Assembly (NCBI RefSeq): GCF_013607485.1
Contig: NZ_SCHP01000005.1
Coordinates: forward strand, 1-64,000
Origin: Bombilactobacillus bombi
GTDB lineage: Bacteria; Bacillota; Bacilli; Lactobacillales; Lactobacillaceae
Length of the DNA: 64,000 bases
Reading direction: 5' to 3'
The notes beneath the pieces were generated by a model that saw nothing but the letters and a program-made list of their open reading frames with translations, did no database searches and was not told the origin of the DNA. The translations under genes and the position numbers were made by a program. Positions within the stretch are counted from its first letter, which is position 1, and every line of letters begins with the position of its first letter. Below, one piece after another: positions 53,838-63,251 of this stretch.

Positions 53838-55188
53838 AATATTTCTCCTTACCTATAACAATTTTTCCTTGGACTAATACTTGATCAATATTTGCTTTAT
53901 CCGTTTGATACAGCAATTTTTCAAAGCGTAATTGTGGTGTTTCCGTTTGAAAAGTTTTCCAATTTTGATGTACAATCTGCAAATCTGCATAACAACCAGC
54001 TTTAATCTGGCCAGTAGGCACGTGTAAACTCAAGGCTCCACCAATTGTTGCCATGTAAAAAGCATTTTGCATTGTCAGCATAGGTGCTTTTGTACCTCGA
54101 GTTTGTGGATCTAATTGCGCATCTACCCCTTCATAACGCTGATGAGAGGAAATAATAGCTTGACGAATATTTTGATAAATACTAGGACTGAATCCTCCCG
54201 AAATATCAGTTCCTAAACCAATTTTATTATTTCTTTCTAAAATCTGTTTCGCGGGTAAAATCGCATTACCAAAGTAAACATTTGAAATAGGGCAATGGGC
54301 TAGGCTGACTTCTTGACGGTGAAACAAGTCTAAATCTGCTTCATTTAATAACGTTCCATGTGCCATTACTGCTTTATCAGTTAACAAACCAAAATGATCT
54401 AAAACAGCCGCATCTCGTTGATGGTATTGCTGAAGAGCGTACCCATTTTCCCAATCACTTTCACTACAATGTGACTGGATAGGTAAGTTATATTGTCTGG
54501 CCAACCGCCCTAATCCTGCCAAAGCCTCAGAAGTACAACTTGGTAAAAAGCGAGGTGTAATTACTGGAGTAACAGCAATACGCGCTTTTTTATTTAATTC
54601 ATATACACTATTAATAAAAGTTTTGGTATCTGTTAATGCTTGAGCCGCAGATTCATCTCGATAATTAGCAGGTGTTTGCTGAGGGTTATCCATCACAACT
54701 TTACCAACAAAGCCTCGCTGTTGGTATTTCAGACAAGCTTTAACCAGTTCTAAATTACCAGCATTGTGAACTGAACCAAAATAAAGTGCTGTAGTGGTCC
54801 CCTGAGCTAGCAATTCCTGTACTAGGTCCTCATAGACTTTTTTAGCAAAATCCGAACTTTGAAATTTACTTTCTAAAGGGAACGTATAAACATTTAACCA
54901 ATCTTCTAAAGGAAGATCTAAAGCTACCCCAGCATTAGGCCACTGAGGCGCATGAATATGCAGGTCAATAAATCCTGGCAGTAAGAGCTGATCATTAGAT
55001 AGCTGCATTAAGTAATCAGCCTTATTGGCTGCAGTTTTAATTGCTTCATAGTCAGAATTTGACGGCTGAACAATTTGTGCAATATAGCCTTGATGATCAA
55101 TACAAAGTAAAACATTTTCTTGATATTCAACCTCATCAGGACTTACAGATGTGAAATAATTCCCTTGGATAACAGTTGCAAATTCGAT
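53821..55188 (-). CDS. guaD: Guanine deaminase with a non-AUG start
   Basis: 455 residues from the proposed AUC at 55188. Zinc amidohydrolase that converts guanine to xanthine plus ammonia. Motifs: GFIDLHIHAPQWPNAG (HxH), PIQSHCSESDWE, MAHGTLL, LAHCPISN and GTDISGGFS. The first ATG (55008) would remove the N-terminal beta-domain. The in-frame sequence upstream (EFATVIQGNYFTSV, then ENVLLCIDHQGYIAQIV) is what guanine deaminases have there. AAAGGAGG lies 7 bases before ATC (55186-55188) or 4 before ATA (55189-55191), and no ATG, GTG or TTG is available back to the TAG at 55213-55215. Confidence 0.85.
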   Translation of the reverse strand: MEFATVIQGNYFTSVSPDEVEYQENVLLCIDHQGYIAQIVQPSNSDYEAIKTAANKADYLMQLSNDQLLLPGFIDLHIHAPQWPNAGVALDLPLEDWLNVYTFPLESKFQSSDFAKKVYEDLVQELLAQGTTTALYFGSVHNAGNLELVKACLKYQQRGFVGKVVMDNPQQTPANYRDESAAQALTDTKTFINSVYELNKKARIAVTPVITPRFLPSCTSEALAGLGRLARQYNLPIQSHCSESDWENGYALQQYHQRDAAVLDHFGLLTDKAVMAHGTLLNEADLDLFHRQEVSLAHCPISNVYFGNAILPAKQILERNNKIGLGTDISGGFSPSIYQNIRQAIISSHQRYEGVDAQLDPQTRGTKAPMLTMQNAFYMATIGGALSLHVPTGQIKAGCYADLQIVHQNWKTFQTETPQLRFEKLLYQTDKANIDQVLVQGKIVIGKEKYCENHK

Positions 55189-55206
55189 TATTCTTCCTCC
55201 TTTTTT

Positions 55207-55244
55207 AGCGAACTATATTTATAATAATTTATTTTATGTTCGTG
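55207..55244. promoter_or_regulatory. Pair of CGAAC boxes upstream of guaD (PurR-like)
   Basis: GCGAACTATA (plus strand, from 55208) and CACGAACATA (minus strand, 55235-55244) face each other about 24 bases apart, near an AT-rich stretch that may hold the -10. They match the bmpA upstream box in core and flank. A purine-repressor/activator role is possible but the spacing differs from the Bacillus PurBox. Confidence 0.35.
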
Positions 55245-55387
55245 ATATTAACATTGTAACAAATTATTTCCAAGATAAAAGTAATAATTTTAATTTTTCA
55301 GTAATTTCAGTTCTTATTTTTATGTAATAATTAAAGTTCTTAGCACTAAAAAGCTATATAATAAACACTATATTTGGAGGTTATTTT

Positions 55388-56083
55388 ATGATACTAGAAC
55401 GTAATAATCTGTTTAATGTCACACAACTGGAATCTCAATTAAAAGACTCACCCTTACAAGCTCAAATCCAAGATTTAAAGCAACTAACCTACCTCTATAT
55501 GCTGCGACGGGCAGCTATTAAGGAGATTGGCACCAAATTAGAAAATTTAGATGATGAATTTTCTTTGATTCATCAGCATAATCCTGTTCACCTTATTGAA
55601 GAACGGATTAAAAGTCCTGTCAGTTTATTTGAAAAATTAGAACGCAAAAACTTAGATTTTTCCATTGAAAGTATTAATAAGAATATACTTGATATCGCGG
55701 GTATTCGCGTTATTACTAACTATTTAGATGATATTTTTCAGGTGGAACAAACCTTAATCGATCAAGACGATGTTAAATTACTCAAGCGTAAAGACTATAT
55801 TAACCATCCCAAAGAAAACGGCTATCGCAGTGTCCACATAGTAGTAACTGTGCCGGTCTTCTTAGCCAACAACACTCATAAAGATGTTCCTGTAGAAATA
55901 CAAATTCGCACCATTGGTATGGAAATGTGGTCTAGCCTAGAACATAAATTACGCTATAAGAATTTTCAAAGTAAAGATACCGCTAACCAACATGCCGCTA
56001 AACTAAAAGATTACTCACAAAAGCTTTATGATATTGAAGTTGGTATGCAGCAAATATCTAAAGATATTGAAAAAGGAGAATAA
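55388..56083 (+). CDS. Small alarmone synthetase (GTP pyrophosphokinase, RelP/RelQ type)
   Basis: 231 residues, one RelA_SpoT synthetase domain without hydrolase or regulatory domains. Motifs: EERIKSPVSLFEKL, DIAGIRVITNYLDDIF, KDYINHPKENGYRSVHIVV and EIQIRTIGMEMWSSLEHKLRYK. It makes (p)ppGpp from GTP or GDP with ATP in stress. Monocistronic; TTGGAGG before the ATG. RelP versus RelQ not decided. Confidence 0.92.
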   Translation: MILERNNLFNVTQLESQLKDSPLQAQIQDLKQLTYLYMLRRAAIKEIGTKLENLDDEFSLIHQHNPVHLIEERIKSPVSLFEKLERKNLDFSIESINKNILDIAGIRVITNYLDDIFQVEQTLIDQDDVKLLKRKDYINHPKENGYRSVHIVVTVPVFLANNTHKDVPVEIQIRTIGMEMWSSLEHKLRYKNFQSKDTANQHAAKLKDYSQKLYDIEVGMQQISKDIEKGE

Positions 56084-56091
56084 ATATAAAC

Positions 56092-56135
56092 AAAAAATCC
56101 GTAAAGGTTATATTTCAAACCTTTACGGATTTTTT
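56092..56135. terminator. Bidirectional terminator between relP/Q and yhgE-type genes
   Basis: AAAATCCGTAAAGGT pairs with ACCTTTACGGATTTT, with T runs on both strands. It serves the converging genes. Confidence 0.9.
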
Positions 56136-56164
56136 AATAGATTAAACAGTTATAAAACTTCTAA

Positions 56165-58633
56165 TTATTCTTCGTTACCAGTTTCAATCCGCTGAGTATC
56201 GTCAACAGCTAAATGTTTGGGTGTATCATATTCTTCAACAGCTTGCAATTTTTGATTGTCATCCAATTGCGAAATGCCATTTAAATGGATCTTTTGCAAT
56301 CCCACCATTGCTAACCACAATAAGGCCAAACATACTAGTGTAATTGCTATTAAGACAAGTACCGCATTCGTAAAGGTACTAGTACCTAAGCCGGACGTAA
56401 TTGCCTCCCGAAAGGCCATAATTGAGTGCGTCATTGGTAGATATGGATGAATAATGTTGAAGAAGCGATTAGTAACTTCCATTGGAAAAGTACCACCAGA
56501 ACCACCTAATTGTAACATCAAGAGAACCATTGCTACAAAACGTCCTGGATTATCAAAAGTCATAGATAAGAGCATAATTAAAAACATAGCACAGAAGGAG
56601 AAGGCTATCGCCGTCACAAAGAACTGAACAACATGGTCAACTTTTAACCCGCCAACCATAATTAAGCCAGCTTCAATAATTCCCATTGCTAAAGCAACAA
56701 CTGCTCCGACACTAACTTTACTTAAGAACCACTGTGTTGCCGACTTACCTGTTTGTGATACTTTACGGATTGGGTAAGCAAAGTTAAAGACTAAAGCGCC
56801 AACGTATAAGGCTACTGATAGTACATATGGAGCTAACGCATGACCATAATTGGGCACATAGCTGTAATTACGATGTTGTAATTTAGTTGGTGCAGCAAAC
56901 ATGTCAATATTTTTGGAATTAACCTTAATACCGTTAACCTGTTGGGCACCATCATTTAAGGCTAAGCCTAATTGATCACTACCATTAGCTAATTGTTGGG
57001 CACCACCTGTTAAAGCTGCAGAATTGGCCTGCAAAGCTGAAGTACCATTAGCTAACTGTTGAATACCATTAGTTAATTGATCCCCACCAGAACTTAATTG
57101 ACTAATTCCAGAAGTCAGATTTGGCACCATTTGATTCATTTGGTTTAAACCTGAGGACAATTGTTGCGCGCCACCTGCTAAACCAGGTTGAGAACTGGTA
57201 CCATTAACAGCACCTTGAATATTAGCTAAACCAGAATTCAATTGATTAATAGCTTGATTAGCTCCTGGCAAAGCAACACTTGAAGCTTTAGCTAACTGAG
57301 CGACACTTGATTGTAATTGCGTAATTTGCGTATTAACTTGCTGTAATTGTGGTGCTGCTTGTTGAATTTCTTGTAAATGAGCAGCAATCTGCTGATCGGC
57401 AGCACTCGCATTCTGTAAGTTAGCGGCCACACTTTGTAAAGCCGCTGCTATATCAGTTTGATTACCTTGGCTAGCGGACTGTGCAACTGCTTGTTGAACG
57501 GTGCTGGTAATTGTTGCTTGTTGATCAGCTGTTAAAGTATCGGGACCTAAGGCATTGATAACAGCTTGGGCAATACCATTAGCCGCAGCTTGCGGATCAC
57601 TTGCTGATGTTGCGCCCGCACTTTGACTGATATTTTGTAAGGTTGTACCAGCTTCTTTTAAGTTAGCACCAATAGTTTGTGCTTGGGTGCCAATGCCAGT
57701 AATTTGGCCAGTTAAATTATCTAAACCACCTAAACTGCCGCTGCTGGCTTGTAGTTGCTGATTTAATTGCTGCAGACCACTATTAATTTGTGGTAAAGCT
57801 GCTGTCAACTGTTGTAATTGCGCTTGTTGATTACCAGAATTGCTGGCAGCTAATGCTGATTGCAACTGCTGCAGACCATTGCTTAATTGATTCGAGCCAT
57901 TAGCTAATTGCCCTACGCCACTTGCTAAAGGCTGAGCACCTTGTTGTAATTGCTGTAAGCCACCTACTAATGGTGATACTTTAACGCTCAATGTCTGAAC
58001 GCCGTTATTAACCTGAGAAACTCCTGCAGTATATTGATTTAAACCATTATTTAATGTTAAAGTCCCATTATTTAATTGATTAGCGCCGTTCGCCGCTTGC
58101 TTCATACCGGAACCTAAAACATGCAGTTGTTCAAACATGGCACTGGCATAAGCGTTAGTCACCGCGGAACGGATTTCTTTTTCTAAACTAGTAACCCCAA
58201 TTTGGCTGATAACCTCGCCAATATAGTTCAAAGAACCATTGGTTTCATATCTCAGCTGCATTTTCTTAGGATGAGGCGACAAAACTGTAGCCGCATTTTG
58301 AGAAAAGTTTTCTGGAATTGTAATTACTGTATAATATTTTTTATCTTTGAGCCCTTGAGCGGCTTTCTTTTTGGAAACAAAATGCCAATCTAACTGATTA
58401 TTCTTTTTCAGTTTTTTAACTGTTTGTTCGCCAACATTGAGCTTTTTACCCTCGTAATGCACTGGCCGATCTTCATTAACAACGGCGACCGGTAAGTCTT
58501 GGGTGTTGCCGTAAGGGTCCCAAACCGATTTTAAGAAGAAAATCGAATATAAAAAGGGAATTATGGTCATGACTACAACCGAGATTAAAATCAGGCGATT
58601 GCGGCCAATGAATTTCCATTCATTTTTAATCAT
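56165..58633 (-). CDS. YhgE/Pip-family membrane protein (phage-infection-protein type)
   Basis: 822 residues. An N-terminal membrane helix (about 12-35) and a YhgE/Pip extracellular part lead to a long repetitive coiled region (about 170-580) with repeated QLNNGT / QLANGS / LSSGLNQ 7- to 11-residue units. Five or six C-terminal helices form an ABC-2-like membrane domain (about 605-790). Family members include the lactococcal phage infection protein and exporter-like YhgE proteins. Its ATG overlaps the TetR stop (ATGA), indicating an efflux/regulator pair. Function unproven. Confidence 0.9.
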   Translation of the reverse strand: MIKNEWKFIGRNRLILISVVVMTIIPFLYSIFFLKSVWDPYGNTQDLPVAVVNEDRPVHYEGKKLNVGEQTVKKLKKNNQLDWHFVSKKKAAQGLKDKKYYTVITIPENFSQNAATVLSPHPKKMQLRYETNGSLNYIGEVISQIGVTSLEKEIRSAVTNAYASAMFEQLHVLGSGMKQAANGANQLNNGTLTLNNGLNQYTAGVSQVNNGVQTLSVKVSPLVGGLQQLQQGAQPLASGVGQLANGSNQLSNGLQQLQSALAASNSGNQQAQLQQLTAALPQINSGLQQLNQQLQASSGSLGGLDNLTGQITGIGTQAQTIGANLKEAGTTLQNISQSAGATSASDPQAAANGIAQAVINALGPDTLTADQQATITSTVQQAVAQSASQGNQTDIAAALQSVAANLQNASAADQQIAAHLQEIQQAAPQLQQVNTQITQLQSSVAQLAKASSVALPGANQAINQLNSGLANIQGAVNGTSSQPGLAGGAQQLSSGLNQMNQMVPNLTSGISQLSSGGDQLTNGIQQLANGTSALQANSAALTGGAQQLANGSDQLGLALNDGAQQVNGIKVNSKNIDMFAAPTKLQHRNYSYVPNYGHALAPYVLSVALYVGALVFNFAYPIRKVSQTGKSATQWFLSKVSVGAVVALAMGIIEAGLIMVGGLKVDHVVQFFVTAIAFSFCAMFLIMLLSMTFDNPGRFVAMVLLMLQLGGSGGTFPMEVTNRFFNIIHPYLPMTHSIMAFREAITSGLGTSTFTNAVLVLIAITLVCLALLWLAMVGLQKIHLNGISQLDDNQKLQAVEEYDTPKHLAVDDTQRIETGNEE

Positions 58634-59229
58634 TGTGATACTCTCTTTCTTTGCAGTTTAGTTGGTGTTTCTACAATTTCACTTAGTTGTAAATCTAATA
58701 ACTCTTCAAATTGCCGCTGGCGCGTGACTCGATCAACGGGTAAGAAGCCCATGATTTCAATAACGGTAAAGCCTAAAACGGAGCTGATAAGGGTTTGCAC
58801 ATATGAATCGGCTTGCATATGCCGTAAGTGCACACTAGCAACCAATTTATTCAACAAATCCAAAACCCGCGCCGTTGCTTTAAAAAAGTCACTTTGATGA
58901 CTAAAATTATGGACATCATAGATTAATTCCACCATTTTACCTTGACTTTCAAAGTAGTTATGGGCAATCTCTGCATAACGTCGAAACGCTGCTTGTCCGG
59001 ATAATCCTACCAAACCTTCAATTACTTGCTGATACAAATCATCCATAAAAATCGTTCCTACTTGATCAATCAAATCACTGATGTTTTTAAAATAATTATA
59101 CAGCGATTGCGAACGAATTTTTAGTGCTTTGGCCAAACATTGAAAAGTTAAGGCCTGCACCCCTTGCTCAAAGATGATTTTTTGAGCTGTCTGGATAATC
59201 TGTTCTTTACTAATTCGTTGATTGCTAAT
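58630..59229 (-). CDS. TetR-family regulator with an AUU start
   Basis: 199 residues from the proposed ATT at 59229. The N-terminal helix-turn-helix reads RISKEQIIQTAQKIIFEQGVQ then ALTFQCLAKALKIRSQSLYNYFKN, a complete TetR DNA-binding domain. The nearest conventional start is a GTG at 59160, inside helix 1-2, which would delete part of the domain. AAAGGGGG lies 8 bases before the ATT, and no ATG, GTG or TTG occurs back to the in-frame TGA at 59257-59259. It precedes and overlaps the YhgE/Pip gene, which it probably regulates. Ligand unknown. Confidence 0.85.
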   Translation of the reverse strand: MSNQRISKEQIIQTAQKIIFEQGVQALTFQCLAKALKIRSQSLYNYFKNISDLIDQVGTIFMDDLYQQVIEGLVGLSGQAAFRRYAEIAHNYFESQGKMVELIYDVHNFSHQSDFFKATARVLDLLNKLVASVHLRHMQADSYVQTLISSVLGFTVIEIMGFLPVDRVTRQRQFEELLDLQLSEIVETPTKLQRKRVSQ

Positions 59230-59346
59230 GTCTTTCGCCCCCTTTGCTCTGTAATCTCAAATTTACAAGTTGTAATTTTATACCGATTAGTAGAAGTTTT
59301 CAAGTGGAACGGCTCTTTTTTTTGAAATATTTATTTAAATTAAAAA

Positions 59347-59382
59347 CAGGATTAAGACAAAACAATAATTGTCCTAATCCTG
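59347..59382 (-). terminator. Terminator of the noc-parAB-ychF-DUF1129 run
   Basis: CAGGATTA.GACAA / TTGTC.TAATCCTG stem; the mismatch becomes G-U in the minus-strand RNA, followed by a T run. It lies about 105 bases past the DUF1129 stop. Confidence 0.75.
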
Positions 59383-59485
59383 TGCACATTATTATCGTAA
59401 AAACCAAACTAAAATTGTTCTTCTGCAAATTTGATTGCATATCGGCAAAAATCTATCCTATCGCAGAATTTTGCATCTTTTGCTT

Positions 59486-60241
59486 TTAATATTTTGTTCC
59501 GGCTAATGTATTGACAGTTATGTGGTAATAGCGCCGAAACAGCCAGCGAATCCCATAAGCTGCCACTGCTAAAATGATGTTAACAATTGGCGGCAGGATT
59601 GGATTAAAGGTTGGCGGCAAGATATAAGTCAACATCGAAACAGCCCAAATAGCAATTAAGGCTAGAATTGAGTAAATTATAATTTGCCAAACTGACTTGC
59701 GTTTCTTTTTATTTTCTATCATTTGCTGATTAAACCAAGCAAATAACACTCCCCAAAGGGCACAGATTACAATAGTTGTTAGGATACCCATTTGATTGTT
59801 TCGGTTAGGATGTTTCACAAAAAAGCCCATCACCCCAAAAATAACCAAAAACATGGCAAACCAAAGTAATCCACCATCAACACTCAATTTCCAAAAGTCG
59901 ACATGATTTTGGGCTTCTACCTTTTTATGAAATATTGCATCCACTTTGGTAGCCACGGTACCATAAAGCTGCCGCGCTGGTATACCCTTTATTTGATTAT
60001 CAATGACTTCTTGTAAGAGACTATCAACTTGTTTTTGGGCTTGTTCGGGAGTTTGTCCATTTTCAATTAAAGCCTTATGCAGTTTAAATAGATAATCTTC
60101 ATTACGCTTACTTAATTTTGCGCGCAATTCTTCCGGTGTAGCTTGCGCAACTTGTTGGGCAACTTGAGCCTGTTCCCGCTTTTTAGCTGCTTTTATTTGT
60201 TGTTTATGCTGCGCCTGTTGATTTTTTTCGCGTAGATCCAT
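59486..60241 (-). CDS. DUF1129-family membrane protein
   Basis: 251 residues. A charged Lys/Gln/Ala-rich N-terminus (about 1-45, likely coiled) and a soluble segment with ARQLYGTVATKVDAIFH are followed by four to five membrane helices (about 122 onward). The family is found in lactobacilli close to ychF/parB; function unknown. It follows ychF by 11 bases. Confidence 0.85.
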   Translation of the reverse strand: MDLREKNQQAQHKQQIKAAKKREQAQVAQQVAQATPEELRAKLSKRNEDYLFKLHKALIENGQTPEQAQKQVDSLLQEVIDNQIKGIPARQLYGTVATKVDAIFHKKVEAQNHVDFWKLSVDGGLLWFAMFLVIFGVMGFFVKHPNRNNQMGILTTIVICALWGVLFAWFNQQMIENKKKRKSVWQIIIYSILALIAIWAVSMLTYILPPTFNPILPPIVNIILAVAAYGIRWLFRRYYHITVNTLAGTKY

Positions 60242-60252
60242 CTTGTCCTCCC

Positions 60253-61353
60253 CTAAACATTAAATCTAAATTCGATAATATCCCCATCTTGAACTTCATA
60301 CTCTTTGCCTTCTAAGCGTAAACGTCCAGCTTCGCGGACAGCCTGGACACTGCCGTATTTATCCAAATCAGCAAAAGAGATAGTTTCAGCACGAATAAAT
60401 CCTCTTTCAAAATCAGAGTGAATGATGCCAGCAACTTGTGGTGCTTTCATTCCGCGCTTAAAAGTCCACGCCCGAGTTTCAGGACCGCCAGCAGTAAAGA
60501 AGGTTGCCAGACCTAACAGGTGATAACTAGCTCGAATCAAGCGGTCTAAACCGGATTCCTCTACGCCTTCAGCTTCCAAAAAGTCCTGGCGATCACTATC
60601 ATCTAATTCAGCAATTTCTTCTTCCGTCTTAGCTGAAATGCCAATCACTTCTGCACCAACTTTTTCAGCATATTGTTTTACTTGCTGATAATAAGGAGAA
60701 TTTTCAGGGTTAGCCATATCATCTTCAGCAATATTAGCAACATATAAAACTGGTTTGGATGTTAATAAGAAGAGATTATGGACAATTTTTTGTTCTTCTT
60801 CATTAAATTCTACATCACGGACGGCACCGCCTTGTTCTAAAACCGGCTTAATTTTCTGCAAAACGGCTAATTCCGCCTGAGCTTCTTTATCTTTAGTACG
60901 CGCCACTTTTTCGACACGAGCATAACGTTTATTGATACTGTCTAAGTCAGCAATACTCAATTCTAGGTTAATAGTTTCAATATCATCAACTGGATCAATT
61001 TTACCATTCACATGCGTGATATTATCATCCGCAAAAGCTCGTACAACATGGACAATTGCATCTACTTGCCGAATATTTTCTAAAAATTTATTACCTAAGC
61101 CTTCACCCTTGCTGGCACCCTTCACGATACCAGCAATATCAGTAAATTCAAAAGTTGTATGCACAATTTTTTTGGCGGGGATTAACTCGTCAATGCGTGC
61201 CAAGCGGGCATCGGGAACTTCAACCATCCCCACATTGGGATCAATAGTAGCAAACGGGTAATTTGCCATTTCTGCTCCAGCTTTGGTAATTGCGTTAAAT
61301 AATGTTGATTTACCAACATTGGGTAATCCAACAATTCCTGCGGTTAATGCCAT
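60253..61353 (-). CDS. ychF: Redox-regulated ATPase YchF (Obg-like)
   Basis: 366 residues, exactly the usual length. P-loop GLPNVGKSTLF (about 8-18), FATIDPNVGMVEVPD, FTDIAGIVKGASKGEGLGNKFL (G3 region), YVANIAED in place of the NKxD motif (the ATP-preferring variant), and a C-terminal TGS domain ending YEVQDGDIIEFRFNV. It binds ribosomes and acts in stress responses. The ATG at 61353 is chosen over a TTG at 61362, which abuts AAGGAG. Confidence 0.96.
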   Translation of the reverse strand: MALTAGIVGLPNVGKSTLFNAITKAGAEMANYPFATIDPNVGMVEVPDARLARIDELIPAKKIVHTTFEFTDIAGIVKGASKGEGLGNKFLENIRQVDAIVHVVRAFADDNITHVNGKIDPVDDIETINLELSIADLDSINKRYARVEKVARTKDKEAQAELAVLQKIKPVLEQGGAVRDVEFNEEEQKIVHNLFLLTSKPVLYVANIAEDDMANPENSPYYQQVKQYAEKVGAEVIGISAKTEEEIAELDDSDRQDFLEAEGVEESGLDRLIRASYHLLGLATFFTAGGPETRAWTFKRGMKAPQVAGIIHSDFERGFIRAETISFADLDKYGSVQAVREAGRLRLEGKEYEVQDGDIIEFRFNV

Positions 61354-61367
61354 TGTATTCAAACTCC

Positions 61368-61619
61368 TTAATTAAATAATTTTGGTAATTTTAATTTTTG
61401 GGGATCTAAATAAAACTCTTCTTGATCTTGTTTAACTTCATGGGCTTGCGTGATAATTTTTTTAAAACGTTTATTAAAATAAGAACGTTTTAACATAACC
61501 GTATGTCCACAGCCAAGGCAGCAAATTTTAATATCGGCACCCAGACGTGTGATTTCCCAGCGATTTTGACTGCAGGCGTGCGGCTTTTTCATCATGACAA
61601 TATCTCCCAAATTGTACAT
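61368..61619 (-). CDS. DUF951-family protein
   Basis: 83 residues. YNLGDIVMMKKPHACSQNRWEITRLGADIKICCLGCGHTVMLKR matches DUF951 (YyzM-like), which always sits between parB and ychF in this group. A conserved Cys-x2-Cys and His suggest a possible metal site. GGAGGCGC precedes the ATG at 61619. A C-terminal extension of about 15 residues makes it slightly longer than usual. Function unknown. Confidence 0.9.
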   Translation of the reverse strand: MYNLGDIVMMKKPHACSQNRWEITRLGADIKICCLGCGHTVMLKRSYFNKRFKKIITQAHEVKQDQEEFYLDPQKLKLPKLFN

Positions 61620-61630
61620 AAGCGCCTCCA

Positions 61631-62494
61631 TTAATTTAATGATATATTTAATAATTCTAATATACGATTCAAATCCTTGGTTGAAGAAAAATCAATTTGA
61701 ATTTTGCCCTTACCATTTTTGGTATCCATCACATGAACACTAGTACCGAATTTATCAATTAGCTGTTCTTCTGTTGCCTTGATAAAGGGAGACTTATGAG
61801 AGCTAGTTTTTTTATTCGGTTTAGGTTGAGGCTGTGCGCCCATTTTTTCTAATTGGCGCACAGTTAAACCTTGATCGACCACCATCTGCGCCACTTGATC
61901 AATTTTAGCAGGGTCTTTAAAGGTTAACAAAGTCCGTGCTTGCGCCATTGTGAGTTTGGATTCCATTAATAAACGCTTAGTTTTGGCGGGCAACGTCAAT
62001 AAGCGTAAATAATTAGCGATATAAGGGCGACTCTTGCCCAACTTTTCAGAGATTTGTTCTTGAGTTAAATGTAATTTTTCAATCAAGGTTTGATAAGCTT
62101 GGGCTTCTTCAATAGGATTGAGGTCTTCTCGCTGCAAATTTTCTAAGACGCCAATTTCCATCATTTGACTTTCGTCTAATTCTCGGACAATCGCGGGAAT
62201 AGTGGTGCGTTTAACCATTTTGCTGGCGCGAAAGCGCCGTTCTCCCATAACGATTTGATAGCCGTTGACACTTTTGCGAACTACTATCGGTTGAAAAACG
62301 CCATTTTCCTTAATGGATTGCGCCAATTCTTCCAAGGATGCTTGATCAAAGTCTTTACGAGGTTGATAGGGGTTAGGCCGAATCTCATTTAAGTTAATTT
62401 CAATGACGTTTTCGGCGTTAATTTCATCAGTTTCAAAATCAGAAAAAATAGCATCAATACCGCGACCAAGACCGCTACGTTTTTTTTCAGTCAT
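61631..62494 (-). CDS. parB: Chromosome-partitioning protein ParB (Spo0J)
   Basis: 287 residues. The opening KKRSGLGRGIDAIFSDF, the CTPase/ParB nuclease-fold box MGERRFRASKM, the ENLQREDLNPIEEAQAYQ motif and the helix-turn-helix LTQEQISEKLGKSRPYIANYLRLL are present. The C-terminal dimer domain ends at 287. It binds parS near the origin and loads SMC. Its ATG overlaps the ParA stop by 8 bases. No perfect parS was noticed by eye in the window. Confidence 0.96.
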   Translation of the reverse strand: MTEKKRSGLGRGIDAIFSDFETDEINAENVIEINLNEIRPNPYQPRKDFDQASLEELAQSIKENGVFQPIVVRKSVNGYQIVMGERRFRASKMVKRTTIPAIVRELDESQMMEIGVLENLQREDLNPIEEAQAYQTLIEKLHLTQEQISEKLGKSRPYIANYLRLLTLPAKTKRLLMESKLTMAQARTLLTFKDPAKIDQVAQMVVDQGLTVRQLEKMGAQPQPKPNKKTSSHKSPFIKATEEQLIDKFGTSVHVMDTKNGKGKIQIDFSSTKDLNRILELLNISLN

Positions 62495-63251
62495 CGTTTT
62501 TTACTACCTCCTCAGCTAATTGTAAGTAGGTTTCTGCGCCCCGGGATTTACGATCAAAGTCAATGATCGGCAGTCCATAACTCGGGGCTTCGGCTAAACG
62601 GGTATTCCGGGGAATAATAGTTTTATAGACGCGATCACCAAAATAACTCTGAACTTCATTGACTACCTGACTGCCTAAATTAGTTCGTGCGTCATACATA
62701 GTCAACAATACTCCTTCAATCGCTAAATGCGGATTAAAGTGCTTTTGAACGAGTCGAATGGTGTTTAATAACTGACTAAGTCCTTCTAAAGCGTAATATT
62801 CACTTTGGACGGGAATGATAATCGAATTACTGGCAGTAAAGGCATTTATGGATAATTGTCCTAAAGAAGGCGGACAATCAATTAAAATATAATCGTAATT
62901 ATCCTTCACAGTCAAAATGGCCTCTTTTAAACGAGTTTCTCGCGCCATCATCGAAGTTAATTCCATTTCAGCACCTGCTAACTGGATAGTAGCCGGTACA
63001 ATATCTAAACCTGGGCGTTTGGTCTTACGAATGGTTTGCTTTAAGGGCAATTCGTTAATAATGACATCATAAATGTCTTGAGTCACATCGACTTTTTTAA
63101 TTCCGAGGCCACTAGTCGCATTACCTTGAGGATCAATATCAATCACTAGTACCTGCTTACCTAATTCTGATAAACAAGCTCCCAGATTGATTGTCGTCGT
63201 GGTTTTCCCTACACCGCCTTTTTGATTGGCCAAGGAAATGATTTTAACCAT
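62487..63251 (-). CDS. parA: Chromosome-partitioning ATPase ParA (Soj)
   Basis: 254 residues. Deviant Walker A QKGGVGKTTTTINLG with the signature Lys, DIDPQGNATSGLGI, and YDYILIDCPPSLGQLS (Walker B region). It binds DNA non-specifically as ATP dimers and is stimulated by ParB, acting in origin segregation and replication control. It overlaps the end of noc by 8 bases. Confidence 0.96.
   Translation of the reverse strand: MVKIISLANQKGGVGKTTTTINLGACLSELGKQVLVIDIDPQGNATSGLGIKKVDVTQDIYDVIINELPLKQTIRKTKRPGLDIVPATIQLAGAEMELTSMMARETRLKEAILTVKDNYDYILIDCPPSLGQLSINAFTASNSIIIPVQSEYYALEGLSQLLNTIRLVQKHFNPHLAIEGVLLTMYDARTNLGSQVVNEVQSYFGDRVYKTIIPRNTRLAEAPSYGLPIIDFDRKSRGAETYLQLAEEVVKNDD

Noticed and set aside
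62530-62550. CCCGGG-centred string as a Noc binding site
   Set aside because: Lies inside parA and the flanking arms do not match the ATTTCCCGGGAAAT pattern.
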